Below, one piece after another: positions 22,671-34,648 of a stretch of DNA of 64,000 nucleotides. How positions within the stretch are numbered: the stretch's first letter is position 1; each line of letters opens with the position of its first letter. The notes under the pieces were generated by a model. It was not told the DNA's origin and made no database searches. It saw only the letters and a list, made by a program, of their open reading frames with translations. The translations under genes were made by a program, and so were the position numbers. The DNA comes from Glebionis coronaria. Its lineage: Eukaryota > Streptophyta > Magnoliopsida > Asterales > Asteraceae. Where the stretch lies: assembly GCA_025667525.1 (NCBI GenBank), contig CM046882.1, positions 18,860,488-18,924,487 on the forward strand, given 5' to 3'.

Positions 22671-24109
22671 ATAATTCGTCCCCGAATTATAGATAATGTA
22701 AAGTGAAAGAGGAACATACCCGAATCAAACTGAGAGGGTATGTACGATAAAAGGACATGCAAGTGACATGGTAGAAGGAACGTGGAACGTGACATGTCTT
22801 GAAAGGACATGGAACGTGACGTGACTGAAAGGACATATCTAATCGATAATAGAAAAATGGATAAGAATTTCGGATGAACTTGTCCGTTTCCAAGTGGCTT
22901 CCCTCTTGGAACGGTTCATTCTCAAGATCTTGACACAATGATAAATCTTGGTCCTCCTGACCTTGACTTGAAAACACGAAGAGTTCATTTTCATCTATGT
23001 AAGATAGATAGAAATAACATGCAAGGGACTGAAACACTATGATACAAAATAATCTAACCTAACTGATAATTAGCAACGATGCGCTAGACATACTGAAACG
23101 TAGTACGTGAAAAATTTTGAACGTGATACGTGAAAATTTTTGAACGTGATACGTGGATATATGGTGAGTGTAGTATGAGCAAACATATCGTGATCCATAA
23201 TACGTGTAACATATCGTGAACGTGATATGAGGAACGTGGAATGAACATGACATGTGAAACATATCGTGAACATGGAATACAACTGCGGTAACGCCAAACG
23301 CTATAAGATGAGACGTGGAATGTGACATGAAACGTCTGTCTGAGCATAGAGAGTTATACTAGACTTGAGTTTGATCTCTCAAGTTCTTGCAAAACTTCCT
23401 AGAACGAAAATGAACGTAAAATCGTAAGCCAGGATACGATCATGAACGTGAATAGTGTCATGAACGTGAGCGTGAAAGCAAGTCGTGGAATTAGAATAAG
23501 GATGTGAACGTAAATAAGGAGCACAAATGTGAACCTTTGTCTGACCCGATATCTGACGGATTATCAAGTGATCAGATGAGCCTTGGCTGGAACATGTCCG
23601 ATAAATCTGTTGGTTCTGAAATCCTTGCGGATGTAAGGATTCTACAGACTTGATCAAACTATTGGCAACAACCTAGATAACATCTTATTTCTTCTGAGTT
23701 TGCGTTAATCTAGTAACCAAAATCCATGGGGATCTTGTCCTATTTCTGTTCACCTTTTCCCGATGATGGAAAACATCCTAGTCAGTTGGTGTTCTATCTT
23801 AGCCTGTTGGTATGTCAGGTACTTAGATATGAACGTAATTATATCTTGCTTCGTAGAAACTTGATACGTAGAAATTTGCGGAACTATAAGTCTCCAAAAT
23901 TAGAATTATCTTAGCGTAGGATTTTCTTTGAACTCTTAACGTAGTGTAGGGTTCTCACCTCTACGCATAAGCTAAGTCATGTTAAGATTAATCGTGAGAA
24001 TCCATGTGATTCAGCGTGTCACTGTAATCAACCAAAATTTAGATTGGAAAACTTCAGGGTGAAATTTCTCTTGTCATAGAATTTGCAACATAGTGCAAAT
24101 TTGGTCTTA

Positions 24110-24490
24110 CTGCTCTTCTCTAGACTTTAGAGAAGGTTAGGTTGTCATAGATGAAAACACTGATGAATTTTTTTGAGTTCATGGAAACTCAATTTATTAA
24201 GTCCATAATGTTGCTGGAGCATTTATAAGACTAATACAAAATCATGAATCTAGCATGACCGAGATATGAACGAATAGCAGTCATGGAAATGTCCTGCTCT
24301 TTCACTTGTCACTGTTGGTAGCATGATCATGAGTCCGATCTTGGAAAGTGACTAACACCCTAAATGAATCCGATCTTGTCAATACGTGGAGGAAAATAAC
24401 GGTTATGAATGGTGATTTATTTTAAATCGACGGTAGTCGACACATAATCTCATGTTACCGTCCTTCTCCTTGAAAGTTTTTCTGGAATAT
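24110..24490 (-). pseudogene. Reverse transcriptase remnant, Ty3/gypsy
   Basis: No long frame survives. The minus-strand translation, changing frame several times, gives fragments in the correct order for a gypsy RT: KEKDGNMRLCVDYRR (compare KKDGS.R.C.DYR), then FSKIGL, then AIRSYLGHARFMIL, then NIMDLIN, then SVFSSMTT at the place of the FIDD catalytic box. The catalytic DD is lost. The recognition rests on order and spacing rather than on any single motif. Confidence 0.65.
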
Positions 24491-25028
24491 ATGGGAAGAT
24501 TTTGGTATAGTTGGCCGGTTATGCGTAAAAGGAACTTCAGTTGTCGTGTCTTAACTAACAGCTAGAAAATTTTAGCAACCATGGCTAACAAAGAACCTGC
24601 TTGTAAGCATAGATAATTTGTGCAGATTTTCCTGATGGAAAATCATGCTGAATATATTCAGGAGCCTGAACATTACCGTACATGATCATGAATCGTAGCA
24701 TGGTGTGCTGTTCATAGTCCATAATTACTATGAAATTCAACTCGCATCTGTCCGAGGTAATGCGTTAGCAGTTTGAACCTTATCATTAGGCTGAAGGAAA
24801 ACCTTCGTATACATGGAGAATACGACTGATGTCCTTTATGGTCATGAATATATGAAATATAGGTGCAAGAGATGAAAGTGTCATCGAGCAATCGTGACTG
24901 GCCTTACTGATACGCCGGTGATGGTACTGAAATTCTTGTGGCCTGATTAATACATGGCACAATAAAATGGATATACCCTTTGGAGGGTACCCTGAATTTC
25001 TTAGAGATGTTCCATAATTGGACGTGAG

Positions 25029-25403
25029 TCATGTGTCTTGACTCGTGTCTTGGGAAATGTAAGCATGACATGTGTCCCGACTGGTGTCTTGACATGTGTC
25101 TTCAGAAATCATACGTGAGACATGTGTCTTGACTGATGTCTTGACATGTGACTCAAGATGTGAAACAAATAGAACTACAAATATTAGGTTATTATGCCAA
25201 AATTGACAAATCGATTGGACCACTGATCCTTTGTATTTCTGATCACGTCCGCGGCCGGAGCTTCGGTTGCGATTGCTAGGATAGTTGTTGTCATAGTAGT
25301 GGTTACTATCGTCTTGTCTGTCAGTTCCATGACGGTCATTCTCATGACTGTGATTCATGTAACTATTCAGCTGAGTGGCCGGCTGGTACCGGTTTGCACT
25401 CAT
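25029..25403 (-). pseudogene. Probable gag remnant of the Ty3/gypsy element
   Basis: The frame starting MSANRYQPATQLNSYMNHSH continues through an Asn/Asp/Arg-rich linker to NRNRSSGRGRDQKYKG and SVVQSICQFWHN. This composition is like the linker before the zinc knuckle of gypsy gag proteins, but no knuckle cysteines survive. The position, upstream of the RT remnant on the sense (minus) strand, fits gag. Low certainty. Confidence 0.45.
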
Positions 25404-26308
25404 ATGACTGAAACGACAACTGAATGACGTGTGACATGTAACTAAGAATTAGGGACAATGATTGATGAAAATCGTCTGATGGTGAAGCATCTTCTCGTCC
25501 AATTACTTTGCTCTGACGCCTTTGTCTTCGTCTTGTAGGATCTCCAGGTTGTGAACAACATCCGCATCTCGTAGCGTCTCCAAACATCAGCAGCATCAAC
25601 CTTTAGTAACATCTCCAAGTTATGAGCGGCATCAGCAATCTTGTAGAATATTAGCAAGTGAACATACGCATGAGATGATTCAGAATCGACTAGCGAATAT
25701 TCGTGAAGTATTTCAAGTGAACTACACATGGATTAAGGTACGTGAAATACACATGGAATACGGTACATGGAGTACACACGGAATGCACATGAAATGATCG
25801 GTATGGGGTCGGTCATTTGTCATGATTTTAAAGGAAATATAATCGGTTAAACGGTTAGAAAGACCATCATGATAACCTGGCAATGCCAGTATATACCTCA
25901 TTCTGGTTGCATAGAGAAACACTAACATGTGGTCAAACGAATTTCAACAATGATTTTCTGAAAGCATGATTAATGAAAACCAACCATGACTATCATAAAA
26001 GTGGTATTTAAGTGAACACCAACAGTGTCTTGCATGAAAGCATAAACAACAAAAGAAACGTAAGACGTAATCAATCATGAAGACGAAATCATCATGAAGA
26101 AACATGAAACAACTTAACATGAAGGATGAAACTGAAGTTATATAACATAATCAGCATGAAACTGAAGTTAACCATGACAGTATGAAAACATACTTGACAT
26201 AAAATATATTAACTTATGAGGGGACATGAAAAAAAATTATGCTTATAAATCATGAGAAAAATTTATGCATGAATACATGATGCAGTTTATAAAAAAACTT
26301 TTATATGC

Positions 26309-26380
26309 GCGAGGGGACGCCTATGGGTTGGTCCCAAAACATAAGACATGGCGAGGGGACGCCTATGGGTTGGTCCCAAA
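26309..26380. repeat. 30-bp direct repeat inside the Ty3/gypsy element
   Basis: The 30-bp segment containing 'gaggggacgcctatgggttg' occurs at 26309-26338 and again, identical, at 26351-26380, separated by 12 bases. It lies in the leader region between primer site and gag. Function unknown. Confidence 0.9.
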
Positions 26381-26820
26381 GTTAAAAGTTTCGATAAAAA
26401 CACATGCGACTAAATAGGGCCAGTCCTGTACCAACCATTACTTAGTCAAAATTCCTGCAACAGTGATACATGAAACATAAATAAGTAAAAATCATCTGTC
26501 AAAACTTATCAGAAAAAAATTTTATGTGGCTAATTATGAACTACTGGGGTTCAATCCACATAGCCACAGTTAACGAGAAACATCATGCATGAAACAATGA
26601 CACATAACTAAATATGAATGACGGTTGTCCATCCATATTAGTAAAACAATATCGATGAAAACATCAAGGTTAAAACATCAAGGTGCTGAAAACATCATGG
26701 TTAAAACAACAATGCACTGAACACATCAATACGTGGAAGAAAAAGCATTGGCTTAGGAAGCTCCTGGTGACTACCCACTAGTCACAGGTCAAGTTTTAGA
26801 GCATACAGGTCGAAGCCTTG

Positions 26821-26832
26821 GCTCTGATACCA
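26821..26832 (-). promoter_or_regulatory. Primer binding site (initiator Met-tRNA type)
   Basis: The minus strand reads TGGTATCAGAGC, complementary to the 3' end of plant initiator tRNA-Met. It lies four bases downstream of the 5' LTR (26837-29752). Confidence 0.9.
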
Positions 26833-26836
26833 TAAT

Positions 26837-29752
26837 TGTAACACCCCATTTTGGTAAATGGAATGTCACGCGTGATTATGGCGTGTCATCAAAGCATGCA
26901 AGGTAATATGTACTAAAACATACATGACCATAGGGAAAACCGGAATCAAACATCGGTTCCCAAACATAAGCCTAAAACATAATAAAGTAAAGGAAGTAAG
27001 AAATGACTAATCAAGCATAGGTATATGAAGGCAAAGGAAAAAGTCTATAGCAACTTCCATCCTATGCACGTCCTCCAAATGCTCGAGTCCTGGGTACCTT
27101 CCGTTTTGGGAACATGAAAGGAAAACGGCTGAGCATAACGCTCAGTGCACGGATATACAAGTGAAGCATGAATAATATAAGCATATAAGCATGAAGCAGC
27201 GGAAAAGACTAAGTCCTGGATAACCTGGTATATTTTAGTAAAACTGGTTTTATAGTTTGAAAAGCCTTATATTTATCTTGTAAAAACTGTTTAACATGTT
27301 TACCATTAGCCAATATACGTCATGAATTATCAACGTGCATGAATACTTGGAGGGGTGACCTCGTCATGCAAATTAGAGGGGCTGCCTCTAATTTAATATA
27401 CTGGTTTGGGTAGGAGGGATCAGCTCCTAGTGAAGAATGCAAGGCACACACCACATTCACCTGAATAATCTGTTGAAAACATGTAAACTAGGATGCACCC
27501 ATACGCCCCACCTGATAATAATAATATGGCCAAAAGCTGAAAGGGACGCCACGAGCTATCACTCCATCGTGGTGGAGTCATAACACTGGTGCCTCCAATG
27601 TTATGGTTATGGTACCTCCATAACTAGATGAAACTGGTCATGCATGTATATGGCTTTAGGTATTCTAATTAAACATAAGTAATTCAAAAACATATAAAAC
27701 ATATACTGGGGAAAACAGTTGGCTGCATACGGGAAATCCTAATAAGGAAGAATGTCCATAGTGAAAGGACAGAGAATCCGTACCTTGTGTCCAGTGAACG
27801 AAGAAGACGAACGGAAGAGAGTCCTACTTCGATATCACTAATGCTACATAAATAATATACATGTATAAGTATCTGATTACTGGGTACGTAACTGGTTTTA
27901 TAACATGTCTTAGCTTGTTTTATATGTTCATGTCTTGTTTTACTGATTTTAACGTCATGCTATGTTTATCATGTATTTTGTCTATTTTGATTAAGTATTA
28001 CTTGTATTTCTTGTATTATTATACTTGTTGTGTAATAATAAGTAACTTTCTAAAAATAGCAGGTTTCCTAAAATAGAAAGTTTCCAAAAATAGAAAGTTT
28101 CCAAAAATAGATTGTTTCTAAAAATAGATTGTTTTCAAAAATAGAAAGTTCCAAAAATAGAAAGTTTCCAAAAATAGAAAGTTTCCAAAACTAGATTGGC
28201 TGTCTTAATTAAATAAGTTTCTAAATATACAAAGTTTCCATAAAGAGATTAGCTGCCTTAATTAAATAAGTTTCTAAAAATAGAAAGTTTCCATAATTAG
28301 ATATAAGCTGGATTATTAAGCTAATAATATATAAGCTTAAGTTTTACTGATTAATATTCTAAGTCATGTGATATATAGCATAGTTTATTAATTATTACAT
28401 GTAGATTAAATAAACTATAGGTTATAAGATTTAATTAAATATAACATGATTTAATTAAATTAAAGGTAATAATACTTAGATTAAAACATGTATTAATATT
28501 TATTATTAATATAACCTAAGTCATGAAAATTAACTAATTATAACTCATGTTTAATAATTAATTAATTATATAGTCCAACTTAAATAATAAATACTTAGGT
28601 TAAAATCCATGTATTATTAATAATAATATTAACCTAAGTCATGTTGTAATTAAATTAATTAAATAACATGTTAAATTAATTTAATTAACCTTATAATTAT
28701 TTAACTTGTAAAAAAATAAATAATTAAACTTGAAAAAGAACCCGTGTTTTAAACTAAACATGTCATGAACCGGACCCGTAAACCCGTGAACCGGCCTATA
28801 ACCCTTAACCATGGCAAACCACCATCGGCCTAACCGGTGGTGCGTGTGGTGTTCCAACCGAGACTCTCTAAACCACCAAGGATAACTCCGACATGCGTCA
28901 GGGTCCCTTGGTCCTCTCGGTCGAACCACAAAACCAAACCGAGACCTTGTGGTCTCGGTTGGTGGTGATCAAACAACCACCGAGAGCCCCTGGCTCTCGG
29001 TTCTACCCATTGCCGAACCAAACACCCCCTTAACCATGTATTTTTAGTATCCCTTGATTAGATCTAGGTGTTATTTAACTTGTTTTAATGACCTATGATT
29101 TCATGTTCTTAGATCTAATAAATAATTAAAAAGAAAAGATTTAAGAAGATTACCTATTCGTAGATCAAAAGAAAACTAACACGAACGATCTTGCAACAAA
29201 TTGGATTAACCAAGATCAACAAACACCTCCTTGTGGTGGTGTTATAGGCGACGGCTACAAGGAAGAAAAAGAGAGGCTAGGGTTTTTGATTTTTTTCTAA
29301 TTCTTTGTAATATGAAAATCTATCTCCTTCTTTTTTTCCTTTTTGTTAAATTTTAAAGTGGGCTAGGCCCCTTCCCTTCCTATATTTCGTGGTATGTGCC
29401 CCCTAGGGGAAACCCGATGTTTTCCCGTGTTCTCGTGTCGTGTTTACGTGACTTAGTTATCTATCGTTCGTGTCGTAATAAATATTTATACGTAATCGTA
29501 ATAAATATACATAAATACATAATATTAGGTTCGTGAATATTTACGTTCATGATTTTCATGTTCGTGATTATAATTATTGTTGATCATAATCATCGTATCT
29601 TAATACGTAATAAATACTTATCGTGTAATAATACGTACGTAATACTTGTAAAATCCTATCGTGAAACGTAAACGCGCTAAATAAGGAAAGTTCTAATCAT
29701 GTACGTACGATCATAAGGGTACTATTCATGCTAAAAGCATGCGGGTTTTACA
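26837..29752 (-). repeat. 5' LTR of the Ty3/gypsy element
   Basis: 2916 bp, the counterpart of 19688-22650. It lacks a short 'ggcccccc'-region stretch and a few other small segments present in the partner. Followed by AAACA, then by flank repeat W2. Confidence 0.92.
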
Positions 29753-29757
29753 AAACA

Positions 29758-30399
29758 ACATATTTCACCTTGTACCCCCATACCAAACGGACAATATATA
29801 AACTTCGGAGTTGGTCCGCATGATATGGTTTGCGTTACTTTATGTCTGTAAATTTTGAAAAGCGAATAAGCCCTTTTCTCCGGCTTACAATCAATCTTAT
29901 CAAGTTAGGCTTATGACCAGTAGCGGACGCAGGAATTCGAAAAATGGGGGGCAATTTTTTTTTGACAATAGTAAAGCGAAAAACTAAAATTCGAAAAAAA
30001 GTTCGAGTATTTTAACATGAAAATGGAGCATTTTTTGGTTTTAGAGTGTTAAATGTTAGACTTTATTATGTGAGTGGGGGGCAATTTGAATTTCGAGTGG
30101 GGGACATTTTAAAAAAACGCTCACAATTAAAGAAAAACTACATTATAATCTCGTCGTTTTGGTTTAGCCATGGGGAGCGCTGCCCCCCCCCCCCCCCCCC
30201 CCCCCGAAGCTAAGTTGTATGTCCGCCCCTGCTTATGACCTTAAGATGAACCATAAGCTTACCTTTGGGTGTTTGTTTAAGCTGTACAAGCTTACATTTT
30301 TTAGGTTTATGTTTCGTAAGCCCGATTTGTCTTGTTTATTTTGAGACTTATTGGCTTGTATAAGATTATCAATTTATCAATTATGTCATGATAAGCTTA
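29758..30399. repeat. Flank repeat copy W2, right part
   Basis: It matches W1 at about 1066-1395 ('ttggtccgcatgatatggtttgcg' and following). It is interrupted by a hAT MITE (29918-30231) and ends at a Helitron (30400). Non-coding. Confidence 0.85.
29918..30231. mobile_element. hAT-type MITE, 314 bp
   Basis: The termini CAGTAGCGGACGC and (reverse-complemented) CAGGGGCGGACAT are inverted repeats, flanked by a perfect 8-bp duplication CTTATGAC (29910-29917, 30232-30239). W1 (about 1228) has the single uninterrupted CTTATGACC. The interior has 'ggggggcaattt' motifs and a run of 23 cytosines (30183-30205). Confidence 0.93.
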
Positions 30400-30844
30400 C
30401 TAGTTTTAATACCCGTGTATGTTCGGAACTTGAAAATAAAAGATAAATTATATAATAATTTTGTTACTCCGATTCTATTATTATATATGTTTTTTAAGAA
30501 CATCTAATTTTATATGTTTGATTATGTTGTTATTTTACTGTACACGTGTAAATTAATATAAACTCGCCACACTTTTTATGTTTCGAATTTCTTACTCTTT
30601 CTACTTTCTAAGTGTCAAAATAAAAATAGATAATAATTTATGTTTTTATTTGAATATTTATAATCATGTTATTTGTTGATTTTTTAATATAATATATATG
30701 TTGTATTTTTAAAATATAAAGTCTAGATAATATAAAGTTTGAGTATTTTGTTTATTACTAAATAATATGAAAAATTATAAATTTACACTTTATTCCATCT
30801 AATTTATTTAAAATTCAACAACTAAAATCTAATTAAGAAAAAAA

Positions 30845-32061
30845 TTCATGTTTCTTCCCTGTGGTTTACACCAAAAATTACGTTTACTCCCTAACTCAAA
30901 TTAAATACACGAGTGATCCTTATTTTTGAAACTATCAACAACTTTGATCCCTATTTTGGATGGGTGTTAGTTTTTAACGTTAAGTGTAATAATTAGAGGG
31001 GTACTTTCATCTTTCCATTATATTATAGACTGTACATAATAATAAAGGGGCCCACCACTACAAATCTAATTCACACACACTTATATCACACACATAACTC
31101 TCCCAATATAGATCAAATCACACAAAACACCAAAAAAATTAGAAACCCTAAAACATCATTTGTGAGCTCGGGTCACCCTCAAGAGGCTTCAGCGATGTTG
31201 GTATACCAAATCCATCCGACCTCAATATCAAACAATTCCATATTTAAGATTAAGAACTCAAATCGAATTACAAACAATCCAAAAGAATATCGAACAATGA
31301 ATCATCACAAGATCACTTCATCTTCAATGGGAACCAGTTCTTTAATTTCTCTCATTAACATTCAACAATATAGTCGAACCTATCATTCAATAACTGTATC
31401 ACCAATAGAATCATTCGAATTCCTTCAAATCCAAAACCATCAATGAGCAATCGATCTTCAAACTGATCTGAATCCATTCATGTGGCCACGACGAAAAAAC
31501 CCTTTAAAACTTTTATAAGTCTCGATTGGTGTTCGTGTAGTTTGATGTGGATTTGGAGATGAGTTTTCTTATTTTATTGATTTTCTACTTGTTAATGTTT
31601 TGGTTGTGGGTTTGTGATGACATAAAATGATTGTGATTTTTGTGTGAGGTGATTTTCTGTTGTAATAAGAGTGACGGTTGAAGATTTATGTGAGTAGATT
31701 CGTTGGTGTTTCTTGGTGACGATGGGTTTTGGATCTATTTTTATGAGGGACGAAGAGACGGTGGGGTTTTGTGGGTAGGAGGATAAGGTGAACGGATAAG
31801 GTTTTAGTCTAAATACAGTGCCACGTCTTTTTCACAAAATATACTATCAGTAGCAGATTTTAGAGGTGTGTTGGGTGACCAAGTTTAAGCTTGGGTGGTG
31901 TGAGATTAGAGATGATGATGACTGATGATAGTGGTTTGTTGATGTGGATAAAGTCGATTTATTTTTTTAAGAGATAAAGCAAATCTAGATTCAGATCCAG
32001 ATCCAGATCCTGACTATAGGCTTTTTTTAATTTTGTTTTAATGGACGAGCAGGGTAGGTTG

Positions 32062-32130
<69 letters not shown>

Positions 32131-32357
32131 AAAAAAATAAAAGAAAAAAAAATAATTTTATGGGGGGTTGCAGTTAATGAAATAGAAAAGACATAAATAC
32201 CCCTCTAATTATTACACTTAACGTTAAAAACTAACACCCATCCAAAAATAGGGACCAAAATTGTTGATAGTTTCAAAAATAGAGATCATTCGTGTGTTTA
32301 ATTTGAGTTAGGGACTAAACGTGATGTTTGGTGTAAACCACAGGGACGAAACATGAA
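30845..32357. mobile_element. Long-TIR foldback element, MULE-like, about 1.5 kb
   Basis: Bases about 30847-31012 are inverted at about 32190-32355: 'catgtttcttccctgtggtttacacc' pairs with 'ggtgtaaaccacagggacgaaacatg'. TIRs of about 165 bp with roughly 90% agreement by eye suggest a Mutator-like element. The flanks are A/T runs, so no 9-bp duplication can be confirmed. The interior holds leader- or UTR-like sequence ('gaaaccctaaaacatc', short frame 31162-31446) that might be captured host DNA, and a (GA)n run. No transposase. Confidence 0.7.
32064..32128. repeat. (GA)n microsatellite, about 32 units
   Basis: An uninterrupted GA dinucleotide run inside the foldback element. Confidence 0.97.
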
Positions 32358-32626
32358 AAATTTTCTTTTATAATTACCTCCTCCTTTTTAACTTTTTTAT
32401 TTTCATAAATTTGACGCATATACTTTTGTTGTTTTCATTAAATTCTTACACCAAAATTTTTAATTTTGACTAAATTGAATTCAATTTTTACTTTTTTTTG
32501 CCAATCATATTATTTGATTTTACTTATATGTCAAAATCAAGTTATTTAATTAGTTTTTTCTACAACCTTTATTTGTTACTAAAATTTCTAAATAATCTAA
32601 TTTTTTATTACTGTATATAAAAGATG

Positions 32627-33335
32627 ATCTTATATAAATAGTTAAACCTATCTAATAAAAGTATTAAACTACCATTGAGCAACAAAGAGTAACAACCTTT
32701 TATTTATTTATTTATTTTTGCTATCATAAATAAAGAAGCTCATTCACAAAAATGTAAAGTAACCTGAGAAAAAGTTGACATATACGTAGAAGACACAAGC
32801 ATGTCAAAAAGTCATAACTAATAATTAAATGTGAGTGTGTGCTCGTATCAGTAGCTGCTAAATTGCTGTTAAAAAAACCTTTAATTAAATAAACTTTGAT
32901 AGTAAATCTAGAGATGACAAATCTTGCGCATTTTGCTAATTATGAGCACTTTTAACCCTTTTTTTAAGTGGGAGGCACTTTTTGCGTATTCATTATTATT
33001 GATGGGCTAAGTGGATACATGTAAGATATTAGATAGGCTCAATGGGCGTATGTAAAACACCAAATTGAACACTAGATGAATCTTTATATTTAATGTTTTT
33101 TTCTTCCCAACTTTAAAACACATATTATTTTTATTTTATTTTTACGTTTTTATATTTTTTTTGCCCGTTTAAGCATGCGTCTGTTTAGCCTGCCCGTTTG
33201 GCTCGCGCTCGTTTAGCCCGTCCACCCGTTTAGCCTATTGCCCGTTTAGCCCATCGCCCGTTTCGCCCCCAACTTTTACCCACCCGCCCGCCCATTTTAC
33301 CACCTCTTCGTGGATCCTTTGGGTGGACCTGGCCA
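32627..33335. other. Intergenic, no gene seen
   Basis: AT-rich. Bases 32640-32900 resemble 59410-59460 and 39940-40000 ('gaagctcactcacaaa' type), linking this stretch to the flank and unit duplications. Bases 33165-33310 are rich in GCCCGTTTAG/CCCGCCCA words, possibly an old MITE end, but no paired terminus or duplication was found. Confidence 0.6.
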
Positions 33336-33676
33336 CATTGGCGGACCTTGAGCTTTTTTTTGGGAGGGCCGAAATTTCAAAATACATGTCTTTATATTAA
33401 AAACTCAAAAATTCAAATGGTTACATGTAAAAAAAGACAATAAGCCAATAACTAATATATAAGATAAAAAAAATTACAAATTACTATAAGTCGGAAAAAG
33501 GGTAGGGGTGAATGAACCGTCAAAAGATATTATAAGTCTTTGTTTTTGTATTTTCTTAAAAGGGTGAGTCAACATAATTAATCAAATTACCCTTAAAAAA
33601 GAAAAAAATTACACTACAAAGCCCAAACTTTGGGAGGCCTCGTGCACTCTCTTGCCTTAACTAAAGTCCGCCATTG
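33336..33676. mobile_element. hAT-type MITE, 341 bp
   Basis: The termini CATTGGCGGACCTT and (reverse-complemented) CAATGGCGGACTTT pair, flanked by the 8-bp duplication CCTGGCCA (33328-33335, 33677-33684). Unit Y at 40060-40070 ('gtgcacccatcgtctgg') lacks the insertion. Confidence 0.9.
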
Positions 33677-33755
33677 CCTGGCCATCGTCTGGATTTATAT
33701 CTTGTTTTTCATCAGCATACTTTACACATTTTCGTGCGTTCCGTGAATCTCAACT

Positions 33756-34643
33756 TGATGTAGCGAAAAAACAAAAACACCAGAAACAACTCTTTCAACA
33801 ATCGTTGATTTACACGAGTATCGATGATTAGGTTAAAAATCGAACAATAAATCCTAATCAGGATTTAAGTCAATTAACAGAATACTAAGTCGTATTTTTT
33901 ATTCATATCTCAATAATAATTCAATACAATAAACCCTAATTTTATAGGAAAACTAAACTTACAGAAAAAGATAAGAATATTGTTCTTAAAAACACAAAAT
34001 AAGATTACTAAATAAAAGATACCACAAAGTAAACTAAATAACCAGTTTATTTTTATTTTCCTCCATCATTCTCCCTCACTTCAAAAAACTCGTCATCGAG
34101 TTTGTGTCATTTTTATCACAGTTGCGCAGAAAATGACGAACGGAAACAAAGAACTTTGTTTCTCGCGATATGGCTTTAATAAGCTGTATGATTTTTTGTC
34201 CAAACCTAGGCTCTTGATACCAAATGATGGCGGGTCCGTTGTGAATGTAAGAAACCACACAAACATAAAGAACAAAGGATTTGATAAACCCTCAAAAGGG
34301 TCCCAACCGGGACTTCAAGAGAAAACACTCTTATTTTATTAATAACTCATAATTTGTCTAAACCCTAAAAATGTAACTATTTAAACTAATTTATTACTCC
34401 GTAGCTTGGAAAGAAAGCTAATAAAACTTAAATATCAAACTAAAACCTTGTAGAAATAAAAATGACCAAATAAACTTTAAAACTTATAAGTAGTAAAATG
34501 ATAACTAAAATATAGATGACAACAATTAGATTGTCATCTTTACCCTTCCATCTTCTCTAACAAATTGGAACACGACTTCACATGTTGACCGAAGAACCGG
34601 CGACTAAGCCAGAGGAGATGAACCTCGAACACGCCCTGCATCA
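33756..34643 (-). mobile_element. TRIM-like miniature LTR retrotransposon, 888 bp
   Basis: The element has TG...CA ends and a 5-bp duplication CAACT (33751-33755, 34644-34648). It interrupts VSR fragment X; unit Y near 40135 shows the empty site. On the minus strand, a primer-like TTTGGTATCAAGAGCC (34209-34224) follows a first terminal block (34225-34643) that ends CCATCA. A purine run GTGAGGGAGAA precedes a second block (33756-34068) that begins TGATGG. The two terminal blocks are only weakly similar, so the LTR pairing is not proved. No coding sequence. Confidence 0.6.
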
Positions 34644-34648
34644 CAACT

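Larger units (their letters stand above)
19688..29752 (-). mobile_element. Decayed Ty3/gypsy element with about 2.9-kb LTRs
   Basis: LTRs at 19688-22650 and 26837-29752 both begin TGTAACACCC and end GGGTTTTACA in plus orientation. They are flanked by the target duplication AAACA (19683-19687 and 29753-29757). The minus strand is sense. The primer site TGGTATCAGAGC (complement of 26821-26832) lies inside the right LTR, and a purine tract AGGGGGGAAGAG (complement of about 22653-22664) lies inside the left one. The interior is 4.2 kb with no intact frame, only gag and reverse transcriptase remnants. The LTR ends and primer resemble Tekay/Del-type elements. It splits repeat W2; W1 near 1060 shows the site empty. 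Confidence 0.93.
30400..32626 (-). mobile_element. Helitron, non-autonomous, minus strand
   Basis: On the minus strand it starts with TCATCTTTTATATACAG (from 32626) and ends CACGGGTATTAAAACTAG (to 30400), the 5' TC and 3' CTAG of Helitrons. It sits between A and T with no target duplication: W1 and 59400 both read GATAAGCTTA|T without the insertion. The 3' hairpin is weak, so this copy is old. No helicase is present. Most of its length is a nested foldback element (30845-32357). Confidence 0.72.

Noticed and set aside
28681..29021. Open frames in a GC-richer block as a gene
   Set aside because: They lie wholly in the LTR, recur in the other LTR (21706-21897) with changes, and match no protein family.
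32905..33312. A hAT MITE starting 'tagagatgacaaa' and ending 'ttaccacctctt'
   Set aside because: The termini are only loosely paired, and no 8-bp duplication could be found.
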